Positions 1 to 6,080 of a stretch of 7,041 nt of DNA are shown one piece after another. The position numbers were made by a program, and so were the translations under genes. How positions within the stretch are numbered: the stretch's first letter is position 1; each line of letters begins with the position of its first letter. The stretch comes from Gracilibacteraceae bacterium (lineage in GTDB: Bacteria; Bacillota; Desulfitobacteriia; Desulfitobacteriales; Syntrophobotulaceae), in assembly GCA_031274335.1 (NCBI GenBank), contig JAISQG010000114.1, positions 1-7,041 on the forward strand. Direction: 5' to 3'. Below the pieces are notes generated by a model. It saw only the letters and a program-made list of their open reading frames with translations. It was not told the DNA's origin and ran no database searches.

Positions 1-65
1 GGATTCGAAGTTTACACAAACTATATTACACCATCGGCAATTGCCCCCTTCGTCTTAACTTCACT

Positions 66-374
66 TCAAATCATCAGCTGTTTGACCGGTTCGCCGCCTT
101 CGAGATGTTGCTCGGTGATAGTTTCCACATCCGCCGCACTGACGCCCCCGTACCAGACCCCGTCGGGGTACACCACCACCACCGGCCCTTTTTCACAAAC
201 ACCGAAGCAGCTTGTCGTACTGAGCATTACTTCCCCGGATAATTCGCGGTCGTCAATTTCCTCCATGAACTTTCGTGCCAGATCCACGCTGCCGCGCGTG
301 TGGCACATGCCTTTTTTGTCTCCGGCCAGTTTCGTGCCGGCACAGACAAACACGTGATATTTTGGCGTAATCAT
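66..374 (-). CDS. Thioredoxin-like [2Fe-2S] ferredoxin, nitrogenase-associated (C. pasteurianum 2FeFd type)
   Basis: Small cytoplasmic electron carrier of the thioredoxin-fold [2Fe-2S] ferredoxin family (also Azotobacter Shethna protein I and Aquifex Fd4). With the start at 374 it has 102 residues, and cysteines fall at 11, 24, 56 and 60 (spacing C-x12-C and C-x3-C in SCFGVCEKGP), exactly the ligand positions of the C. pasteurianum protein. The C. pasteurianum protein has a non-ligand Cys14; here it is Thr. The C-terminal half has the family pattern VVVVYPDGVWYGGV. The C. pasteurianum homologue is known to interact with the MoFe protein, and its place behind nifN-B supports a nitrogenase role here. 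The ATG at 374 is preferred over the in-frame ATG at 389 because GAGGAG lies 7 nt before it and the upstream ATG overlaps that site. Its first seven codons and ribosome binding site are duplicated upstream at 633-679. Confidence 0.93.
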   Translation of the reverse strand: MITPKYHVFVCAGTKLAGDKKGMCHTRGSVDLARKFMEEIDDRELSGEVMLSTTSCFGVCEKGPVVVVYPDGVWYGGVSAADVETITEQHLEGGEPVKQLMI

Positions 375-400
375 GATTATACTCCTCATTAGAATAAGTC
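354..400. repeat. 47-bp direct repeat, copy 1 (real ferredoxin start region)
   Basis: This segment matches 633-679 at 46 of 47 positions; the only difference is A at 376 against T at 655. Read on the minus strand it contains the Shine-Dalgarno GAGGAG (387-382), a 7-nt spacer, ATG (374-372) and the codons for MITPKYH. Here the frame continues into the full ferredoxin. Homology stops sharply at both ends of the repeat. Confidence 0.97.
382..387 (-). promoter_or_regulatory. Ribosome binding site of the ferredoxin gene, deciding the start
   Basis: GAGGAG 7 nt before the ATG at 374. It overlaps the upstream in-frame ATG at 389-387, which therefore is unlikely to be the start. The same site is repeated at 661-666 before the mini-ORF. 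Confidence 0.8.
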
Positions 401-583
401 AGTCGGGGCGGGAAAGGGTTTAGCGCCTTCGGCTCCCGTCGAGTCAGGCGCGGCAAACGCACAAGTTGCCCGCCTGCTTCATGATCCATGCTTTAATCGT
501 GCGGGCAACGTTCCTGCATCATTGTGCGTTTTCCGCGCTTCCGGGTGTCGGCGCCTCCAGGCGCTAAAACCGCCCCGCCTGAC
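401..583. repeat. Large imperfect palindrome (candidate small palindromic repeat element)
   Basis: A nested inverted repeat that can fold into one long hairpin on either strand. The inner stem is 465-473 (GTTGCCCGC) with 501-509 (GCGGGCAAC), perfect over 9 bp around a 27-nt loop. The middle stem is 448-464 with 522-538, 16 of 17 matching, offset from the inner stem by a 12-nt one-sided bulge. The outer stem is 417-427 (GGTTTAGCGCC) with 560-571 (GGCGCTAAAACC), one extra base. Outside it, GGGGCGG at 405-411 can pair with CCGCCCC at 570-576, partly in competition with the outer stem. No transposase or convincing coding sequence lies inside. It lacks a T-run on either side, so it does not look like an ordinary intrinsic terminator. 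In a nif read-through mRNA it could affect stability or processing between nifN-B and the ferredoxin. Confidence 0.8.
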
Positions 584-631
584 GCTATCGGGTCTGTTTC
601 TGGCCCGCGCTTTATTTAACCTGCGTCAGGC
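577..631. repeat. Second inverted repeat beside the large palindrome
   Basis: GCCTGACGC at 577-585 is the exact reverse complement of GCGTCAGGC at 623-631, enclosing 37 nt. Inside the loop, CGGGTC followed by TGTTTCT and GGCCCG (about 589-607) can form a second short stem. It partly overlaps the outer arm of the large palindrome, so the two folds may be alternatives. It ends next to the second 47-bp repeat copy. Confidence 0.6.
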
Positions 632-653
632 AGTGATATTTTGGCGTAATCAT
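612..653 (-). pseudogene. 13-codon mini-ORF: truncated ferredoxin start or leader peptide
   Basis: Starting from the duplicated ATG at 653 the frame reads MITPKYHCLTQVK and stops at TAA (614-612). The first seven codons equal the start of the ferredoxin gene; the last six come from the intervening element. The Shine-Dalgarno is as good as that of the real gene, so ribosomes probably initiate here. It could be a decayed 5' fragment of the ferredoxin gene or a translated leader that affects downstream expression. The sequence alone does not decide between them. Confidence 0.5.
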
Positions 654-679
654 GTTTATACTCCTCATTAGAATAAGTC
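633..679. repeat. 47-bp direct repeat, copy 2 (duplicated ferredoxin start region)
   Basis: Second copy of the 354-400 segment in the same orientation, offset by 279 bp. It begins 5 nt after the nifN-B stop codon on the minus strand. It carries the same GAGGAG (666-661), spacer and ATG (653-651), followed by codons for MITPKYH, after which similarity to the ferredoxin gene ends. It is probably the position the ferredoxin start occupied before the intervening DNA arrived, or the remnant of a duplicated ferredoxin gene. Confidence 0.96.
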
Positions 680-684
680 GCGTT

Positions 685-3351
685 TCACCTCCCGGGGGAG
701 GCCTGTCCGGCGTCCCGCACGGCGTCCTCAATCCGGTCGTAGGTGAGGCGCACGTCAATGCCTTTGGCGCGCAGTCTTTCCCGCGACGCCTCGCCCACGC
801 GCATGGTCAGCACGGCATCGCAATCATCCACCGCCCGCATGAGCGCTTCCATTTTCGCGCTTAATTCCTCCGCCGCAGCCTTTCCGCCGCCGGCACCGCC
901 ACAGCCGCCCGTGCCCACGACGCCGCGCCGCTCGCGGTAACAGACCCGGCCGTCCGCGTAATCGTAAATATAGATCTCGTTCGCCTGGCCGAAATGCTGA
1001 TCCACCAGCATGCCGCCGCGGGAAGTGACGGCAAAGCGCAAAACTCCCGCTGTTTTATCCGCGCCGGCCGGCAAAGCAGCCACCTTGCGAAAATAAAGCG
1101 AGCGATCCTCGCCCAATTTGCCGATGGCATCGGCGCGGCACTGACGGCAATGATACATCTGTGGCAGAATTTCGCCGCAGCTCCGCCGGATAGCCTGAAC
1201 ATCCTTGTGGCTGACCATTTCCATCCCGGCGAATTCCGTGCCCGGCACCGGAATCATTTGCATAATATTCGCAATACTTGCGCCATGTGCTTTCGCCTTT
1301 TCCGTGATGTCACGCACGGCCTCGTCGTTGATGCCCCGAAGCAAAACTATATTGACCTTGCAAACCATGCCCAGAGCCGCCGCGCGCCGGAGGCCCGCGA
1401 ACTGATTGGCCAGGAGTATCGCCGCTCCCGCCTCGCCCGTGTAATTTTCGCCTAGATAATCGACATGGGCGTAAATCCGCGCCCCCATTTGCGGGGTCAG
1501 GGCATTCACCGTCACCGTGACGTGCGAAACCCCGATTTCCACCAATTCTTCGGCATACAGCGGCAGAAGCAGGCCGTTCGTGGACAGGCAAAACGTGATG
1601 TCCGGGTCGGCGGCGCGAATCAGGCGCAGCGTCTCGCGCACGGCGGCAAAATCGGCCAGCGCGTCGCCGGGGCCGGCAATGCCCACCGTGGTCAGTTCAG
1701 GCATCCGCGCCTTGACGGCCAGAAATTTTTCGTAGCCCTCGCGCGGCGAAAGCACTTCGCTCGTCACGCCGGGGCGGCTCTCGTTCGGGCAGTCAAACTT
1801 GCGCAAACAATAGCGGCATTGAATATTGCAGGCCGGGGCGACCGGCAAATGCATCATGGCATAATCACCGCCGCCGCCGTTAAAACAGGGATGAACCGCG
1901 CTTTTAGACGCATTCGCTTCCCGGCGGTTCGTCGCCGGCTCGGGCGCCGGCCCGGGCGCGGGAGCGGGAGAAGGGGGCACCGCCTTGTGGTAGTATTTGG
2001 AAAACAATTCCCCGCGGTAGCGGCGGCCCCTGCTGTGGATGACAGCGTTCGTCACGCTGTCCAAAAAAGCCAGCCCGCCTTCATAGCCCAGCATCCGCTG
2101 GCGCTGCCCGCCCACAAAGTCATGGCAGGGAAAAGCGCAGCGCACCAGGGGGATGTCCAAATGTTCCTCCGCGCGTCGCCCGTCCGAACTGCCGATCAGC
2201 ACATTCACGCCGAGCAGCCGAGCCTGTTCCTCCAGCAGATCAAAATCACAATTGTCCAGCGCCGTGCAGTTTTCTTCCATATGATAAGCGGCGGCCGGGG
2301 CGACTTCTTCCCGCAATTTTTCCTGCCATAGAGGCGAGGAGGCGCCCGTCGCCGTCAACACCGGCAAAGCGCCGTTTTCGACGCACAGACGGCTGACGGC
2401 GTAAACAAAATCCGGCTCGCCGAAAACAGCCGCGCGCACAAGCGCGTTGTATTTGTGGGAATCAGCCATAGCGTCAAGATAACGGCGGCGCTGTTTCTGC
2501 AGCGCGGGCGTAATCCGGCCGCCGGCTTCCTCCAGCAGGGCGAGCAGACGGTCGGTATCCCGCAGGCCGACGGGCAGGGCGCAGCGCCGCAGGGGGACGC
2601 CAAAATTTTCTTCCAGATATTGGCCCGGCGACAACTCCGGCGGTATGAATTCCGCAATCTCAATGCTCATCCGCGCTCCGGCCATCCGCGCTATTTTCGC
2701 GAGCGGCGTGCCGCCGGACGGCAGATTGCGGTAAGCCTCCTCATGCCCGCCATCCAGGTTTTCCGATAAATCAGGCAGCAGAGTGGCTTCCAGGCCCGTT
2801 TCCGCCAGGAGCGCGAGCAAAAAGCGTGTGTCGGCCGGCGAAATCATGCCGGTAATCAGGTTTATACCGTTATGCGGCGCCGCGTCCTGCTCCGTTTGGG
2901 CCACGACGGCGCGCAGGGCGCGGAAAAATCCTTCGTACTGCGTACCGGCATATCCGGCGGCCGGCACGGTGATGATGCTGGCCCGCAAGTCGGGATGACT
3001 GTCCCGAAAATCCTGCACGATGCGCGGCACATCCTCCCCGATGGTTTCAGCCAGACAGGTCGTCGCCACGCCGATTACTTCCGGGTCATAAAGACGGATC
3101 AGGTTCTCCAGCCCTTTGATCAGATTTTTTTCGCCGCCGAACACCGTGCCTTCCTCCGTCAAAGACGAAGAAGCGATATCCACGGGCTCATTGTAATGCG
3201 TCGCCATATGGCGGCGGATATAGGTGCTGCAGCCCTGCGAGCCGTGCAGGATCGTCATGCAGCCCCGGATGCCGTAAAAAGCGCTCGCGCTGCCCAGAGG
3301 CATACACATTTTACATGGATTGACATTCAAATTGACTAAATTCCCGCTCAT
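685..3351 (-). CDS. nifN-B: NifN-NifB fusion protein with C-terminal NifX-like domain
   Basis: Fusion of two FeMo-cofactor biosynthesis proteins, 888 residues from the chosen start. Residues 1-456 are NifN, the NifE partner, with Cys16 (CKMCMP), Cys41 (HGSQGC) and Cys99 (ATTCLAE) at the cluster-ligand positions. Residues about 458-482 are a Pro/Ala-rich flexible linker (PSPAPAPGPAPEPAT). Residues about 483-760 are NifB, the radical SAM enzyme that builds NifB-cofactor. It shows HPC with Cys489, the SAM cluster motif CNIQCRYC (Cys508, 512, 515), AGPGD, CLSTNGL and the HCRQCRADA motif (Cys735, 738). Residues about 770-881 resemble the NifX/NafY cofactor-binding domain, with DQHFG and a glycine-rich loop. 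The ATG at 3351 is preferred over the ATG at 3378 because AAGGAG lies 6 nt before it and it avoids a 14-nt overlap with nifE. NifN-B fusions are known in C. pasteurianum. The reading frame is intact across the junction, so this is a real fusion and not a missed stop. Confidence 0.96.
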   Translation of the reverse strand: MSGNLVNLNVNPCKMCMPLGSASAFYGIRGCMTILHGSQGCSTYIRRHMATHYNEPVDIASSSLTEEGTVFGGEKNLIKGLENLIRLYDPEVIGVATTCLAETIGEDVPRIVQDFRDSHPDLRASIITVPAAGYAGTQYEGFFRALRAVVAQTEQDAAPHNGINLITGMISPADTRFLLALLAETGLEATLLPDLSENLDGGHEEAYRNLPSGGTPLAKIARMAGARMSIEIAEFIPPELSPGQYLEENFGVPLRRCALPVGLRDTDRLLALLEEAGGRITPALQKQRRRYLDAMADSHKYNALVRAAVFGEPDFVYAVSRLCVENGALPVLTATGASSPLWQEKLREEVAPAAAYHMEENCTALDNCDFDLLEEQARLLGVNVLIGSSDGRRAEEHLDIPLVRCAFPCHDFVGGQRQRMLGYEGGLAFLDSVTNAVIHSRGRRYRGELFSKYYHKAVPPSPAPAPGPAPEPATNRREANASKSAVHPCFNGGGGDYAMMHLPVAPACNIQCRYCLRKFDCPNESRPGVTSEVLSPREGYEKFLAVKARMPELTTVGIAGPGDALADFAAVRETLRLIRAADPDITFCLSTNGLLLPLYAEELVEIGVSHVTVTVNALTPQMGARIYAHVDYLGENYTGEAGAAILLANQFAGLRRAAALGMVCKVNIVLLRGINDEAVRDITEKAKAHGASIANIMQMIPVPGTEFAGMEMVSHKDVQAIRRSCGEILPQMYHCRQCRADAIGKLGEDRSLYFRKVAALPAGADKTAGVLRFAVTSRGGMLVDQHFGQANEIYIYDYADGRVCYRERRGVVGTGGCGGAGGGKAAAEELSAKMEALMRAVDDCDAVLTMRVGEASRERLRAKGIDVRLTYDRIEDAVRDAGQASPGR

Positions 3352-3357
3352 GGCGCT

Positions 3358-3363
3358 CTCCTT
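3358..3363 (-). promoter_or_regulatory. Ribosome binding site of nifN-B, deciding the start
   Basis: AAGGAG lies 6 nt before the ATG at 3351 and inside the 13-nt nifE-nifN gap. The alternative ATG at 3378 has only a weak G-rich stretch close to it, so this site argues that the protein begins MSGNLVNLNVNP. Confidence 0.75.
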
Positions 3364-3364
3364 G

Positions 3365-4702
3365 CTATCCGCTGACATAGCCCCACACGGGGCTGTTCAT
3401 GGAAAGATGCACTTCGCGCGTGAAATTGATCACGCCTTCATAACCCGCCAGCGCGTGTTTGCGCTCGTGATTGTGGTCGCAAAAAGCCACGCCTAATTTG
3501 AAAGCCAGCGGCCTCTCTTTCACGCCGCCAACGAGAATCTGCGCCCCTTTTTCCTGCATGAAGGCTTCCAGCTCGCTGGGGTTGGCGTCGTCCAGAATTA
3601 CGGCGTCCGGCCCCACTAGGCCGCTGATGATTTCATAATCCTCGGGCTGGCCGGTTTGCGTGCCGACCAATACCGTTTCCATGCCCATAGCGTTGAACTG
3701 GCGGATGAGGGAAATAGCCTTAAACCCGCCGCCGACAAAGATCGCCGCTTTTTTGCCGGCCAAATGCTTTTTATACGGCGCGGTGACAGCGTTGGTTTTC
3801 TTTTCCTGTTCCGCCGTGAAACGCTCCGCCCGCCGGACGATCTCCCCGCCGCCCGCGGCTTGGGCGACGCGCAGCAGGGAAGCGCTGGTATCTTCCACGC
3901 CAAAAAAGCTGATTTTCATAAAAGGGATGCCCAATTCCTCCTCCATCCGTTTGGCCAAATAAGACATGGAACCGGCGCATTGCACGAGATTGAGCCGCGC
4001 CGTCGGGGCTTTGATCAGGGTTTCATACGCGGCGTCGCCGGTGATGGTCGCGACGACAGGCACCCCGATCCGCCGCATGTAGTTTTCGATGATCCACATC
4101 TCCCCGGCCAGATTGTAATCGCCCAGGATGTTCACTCCCAGGCCCCGGGTCCCCGCCGGGCGCTTATGCGGCAAAATCAGTTCCATCAGGGCATCGCAGG
4201 CCAGACGGTAGCCGAAGGATTTTGTGCCGGAAAACCCGGAGGATTGCACGGCGATGCAGCGGAGACCGAATTTTTCTTCCGCCGCGCGGCAAACCGCTCC
4301 CACGTCGTCGCCGATAACGCCGGCGATGCAGGTGGCGTAAACGAAAATGAGTTTCGGCCGGTAGGTCTCCGCCACTTCCTCGATGGCGGCCGCCAGTTTT
4401 GCCGCGCCGCCGAAAACGATGTCTTTTTCCTGCAGATCCGTGGAAAAACTGTTGCGGAAAAGCTCGCTGCCGCTGGTCAAACTGCCGCGAATGTCCCAGG
4501 TGTAACTGGCGCAGCCGATGGGCCCGTGTACGATGTGAAAAGCGTCGGTGACGGGGTTCAGCACGACCCGCGCCCCGCAATAAACGCAGGCACGCTGGCT
4601 GACGGCCCCGGAGGCGCTGTTTTTCTCGCAGGCGATGGATTTGCCCCGCGCACCCTCTCCGATGAATTCTCGGCGCTCCGCCAGTATTTTTGCGTTGTTC
4701 AT
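3365..4702 (-). CDS. nifE: FeMo-cofactor scaffold protein NifE
   Basis: NifE pairs with NifN to form the NifEN scaffold, on which NifB-cofactor is converted to FeMo-cofactor before delivery to the MoFe protein. The 445-residue protein shows the NifE signature SQRACVYCGARVVLNP followed by HGPIGCASYTWDIRGS. Cys39, Cys64 and Cys125 (YATCIAG) match Av NifE Cys37, Cys62 and Cys124, the cluster ligands at the NifEN interface. Cys242 in NLVQCAGSMSY aligns with Av NifE Cys250 and with the NifD cofactor cysteine. The C-terminal CDHNHERKHALAGYEG motif is typical of many NifE proteins. His410 in it falls on the NifD Mo-ligand histidine in a gapless local alignment. The ATG at 4702 is preceded by AAAGGG with a 7-nt spacer, 13 nt after the nifK stop. 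A weaker alternative would be an internal start, but the N-terminal length is normal for the family. Confidence 0.97.
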   Translation of the reverse strand: MNNAKILAERREFIGEGARGKSIACEKNSASGAVSQRACVYCGARVVLNPVTDAFHIVHGPIGCASYTWDIRGSLTSGSELFRNSFSTDLQEKDIVFGGAAKLAAAIEEVAETYRPKLIFVYATCIAGVIGDDVGAVCRAAEEKFGLRCIAVQSSGFSGTKSFGYRLACDALMELILPHKRPAGTRGLGVNILGDYNLAGEMWIIENYMRRIGVPVVATITGDAAYETLIKAPTARLNLVQCAGSMSYLAKRMEEELGIPFMKISFFGVEDTSASLLRVAQAAGGGEIVRRAERFTAEQEKKTNAVTAPYKKHLAGKKAAIFVGGGFKAISLIRQFNAMGMETVLVGTQTGQPEDYEIISGLVGPDAVILDDANPSELEAFMQEKGAQILVGGVKERPLAFKLGVAFCDHNHERKHALAGYEGVINFTREVHLSMNSPVWGYVSG

Positions 4703-4709
4703 CTCGCTT

Positions 4710-4715
4710 CCCTTT
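4710..4715 (-). promoter_or_regulatory. Ribosome binding site of nifE
   Basis: AAAGGG directly after the nifK stop codon, 7 nt before the nifE ATG at 4702. It supports translation of nifE from the shared transcript. Confidence 0.7.
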
Positions 4716-6080
4716 CTACATCACCAGCTCCAGATCCTCATCCGCCGCGTCGCGATCCTGCCGTTCCATGAGGGCGTCCGAAATTTTTTCCACCAGATGG
4801 AGCGCGCCCCGGTAGCCGACGATGGGAAAATAGGAGTGGGCATATCGGTCGAGGATCGGGAACCCGGCTCGGACAAACGGAATGTCCTCCGCCTTGGCAA
4901 TCTGCTTGCCGTAGCTCGTGCCGAGCAAAAGATCCACCGGTTCGTTTTTCAGCCACTGATGCAGTTCAAACAGGTCGCAGGCCGCCTTGGCTCGGCAGCC
5001 CTGGGCACCGTGGGCGGCCAAAACAGCGTTGGCCTTGCGCGTAAAAGCCTCGCCCGGCGTGCCTGTGACTACATATTTTGGCAACATTCCCATTTCCAGG
5101 ACGAGGGCGGTCAATCCCAGCACGGTGTCCGGGTCGCCGAACACGGCCACGCTGCGGCCATAATGATAAAAATGCGCGTCCAGCATGACGTCCAGCAGCT
5201 GCCCCCGTTCTTCCTCCAGTTCCGCCGCCGGCTCCTCCGCCAGCAGGTGGGAAAGCTCCATGACCAGGGCGTCGGTGTTGGCCACGCCGATGGGCAAGGG
5301 CAGGAGCTTATAAGGCACCTTGCATTTCCGCTCCAGCACGCCGGCCGGTTCCTCGCTCGTCAATTCACCCAGGGCCAGCGTTTGCGCGCAATCCCCCAAG
5401 GCGATGATCTCCGGGATGGTCGTGCCTCCGCTCGGATACATGGCGTAAACGCCGGTCATCGGCGCGTCCATCACCCCGCTGGTGTCCGGGAACAAAATAT
5501 GCGGCACTTTCATCAGAGAAGCAATCCGCCGCAATTCCCGCATGTCGCCCGGATTGAGAAAGCCGGGGAAAAGAGCGGTTTTGCCGTTCCCCTCCCCCGT
5601 CTTATTCGCCAGATAGTTGATAAACCCGGTCATCATATTGGCAAAGCCGTCGATATGGGAGCCGACATAACTCGGCGTGTTCGTGTGCACGACGTACTTG
5701 CCCTCCGGGAGATCCATTTCGCTGATATAGGAACCCATGTCGTCGCCGATCGTTTCGCTCAGGCAGGTGGTATGCACGGCGATGATATCCGGGTTGTAGA
5801 TGTCGAACACGTTTTTGACCGCCGTGCGGATATTGCTGCCGCCGCCGAACACCGAAGCCCCTTCCGTGAAAGAGCTGGTGGAGGCGATGGCCGGTTCTTT
5901 GAAATGCCGGCTCAGAAAAGTGCGGTGATAGGAGGCGCAACCCTGGGAACCGTGACTGTGCGGCATGCAGCGGTGTACGCCCAGCGCCGCATAAAGCGCT
6001 CCGACCGGCTGGCAGGTTTTGCAGGGATTGATCCGCAGCCCGCTGCGCGCGGCCACTTCTTTCGGCGTGAGATTAAGCAA
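4716..6080 (-). CDS. nifK: Nitrogenase MoFe protein beta chain NifK (TTG start)
   Basis: Beta subunit of the MoFe protein; it shares the P-cluster ([8Fe-7S]) with NifD and relays electrons towards FeMo-cofactor. The protein has 454 residues, close to C. pasteurianum NifK and about 70 shorter than A. vinelandii NifK, mainly through a short N-terminus. P-cluster ligands are visible as Cys23 (CKTCQP), Cys48 (HGSQGC) and Cys106 (HTTCLSE), equivalent to Av Cys70, Cys95 and Cys153. Ser137 in NTPSYVGSH matches Av Ser188. Cys20 is an additional cysteine three residues before the first ligand, where A. vinelandii has alanine. The start is TTG at 6080-6078: a strong AGGAGG sits 8 nt upstream and the resulting N-terminus (MLNLTPKE) aligns with the known start of clostridial NifK. 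It overlaps the end of nifD by 8 nt, suggesting translational coupling for equal subunit supply. nifE follows after 13 nt. Confidence 0.97.
   Translation of the reverse strand: MLNLTPKEVAARSGLRINPCKTCQPVGALYAALGVHRCMPHSHGSQGCASYHRTFLSRHFKEPAIASTSSFTEGASVFGGGSNIRTAVKNVFDIYNPDIIAVHTTCLSETIGDDMGSYISEMDLPEGKYVVHTNTPSYVGSHIDGFANMMTGFINYLANKTGEGNGKTALFPGFLNPGDMRELRRIASLMKVPHILFPDTSGVMDAPMTGVYAMYPSGGTTIPEIIALGDCAQTLALGELTSEEPAGVLERKCKVPYKLLPLPIGVANTDALVMELSHLLAEEPAAELEEERGQLLDVMLDAHFYHYGRSVAVFGDPDTVLGLTALVLEMGMLPKYVVTGTPGEAFTRKANAVLAAHGAQGCRAKAACDLFELHQWLKNEPVDLLLGTSYGKQIAKAEDIPFVRAGFPILDRYAHSYFPIVGYRGALHLVEKISDALMERQDRDAADEDLELVM

Noticed and set aside
1..65. Terminator or further gene after the ferredoxin
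   Set aside because: There are short palindromes (GGCAATTGCC and GTTTACACAAAC) but no GC stem with a T-run, and no frame with a start and meaningful length.
253..489. 78-codon frame on the minus strand crossing the palindrome and the ferredoxin start
   Set aside because: It has no good ribosome binding site, runs out of frame through the ferredoxin coding region and begins in the palindrome loop. It may still be useful as a search query for other copies of the palindromic element.
401..583. Intrinsic terminator between nifN-B and the ferredoxin
   Set aside because: The hairpin is far longer than a typical terminator, is interrupted by bulges, and has no T-run at its end on either strand.
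354..679. CRISPR array from the direct repeats
   Set aside because: There are only two copies, 47 bp each, separated by 232 bp of palindromic DNA, and the repeats contain a coding start.
375..684. Sigma-54 (GG-N10-GC) or NifA-site promoter before the ferredoxin
   Set aside because: I looked on the minus strand and found no convincing TGGCAC/TTGC pair or TGT-N10-ACA site; a TTGCCC at about 508-503 has no acceptable -10 partner.
1465..2331. 288-codon open frame on the plus strand
   Set aside because: It is antisense to the NifN-NifB junction; its length is explained by the GC-rich linker and codon bias on the other strand.
3352..3378. Upstream ATG at 3378 as the nifN-B start (9 extra residues)
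   Set aside because: It overlaps nifE by 14 nt with a weak ribosome binding site, while the ATG at 3351 has AAGGAG at the right distance and gives the usual NifN N-terminus.
3656..4771. 371-codon open frame on the plus strand
   Set aside because: It is antisense to nifE with the same shadow composition and no recognisable motif.
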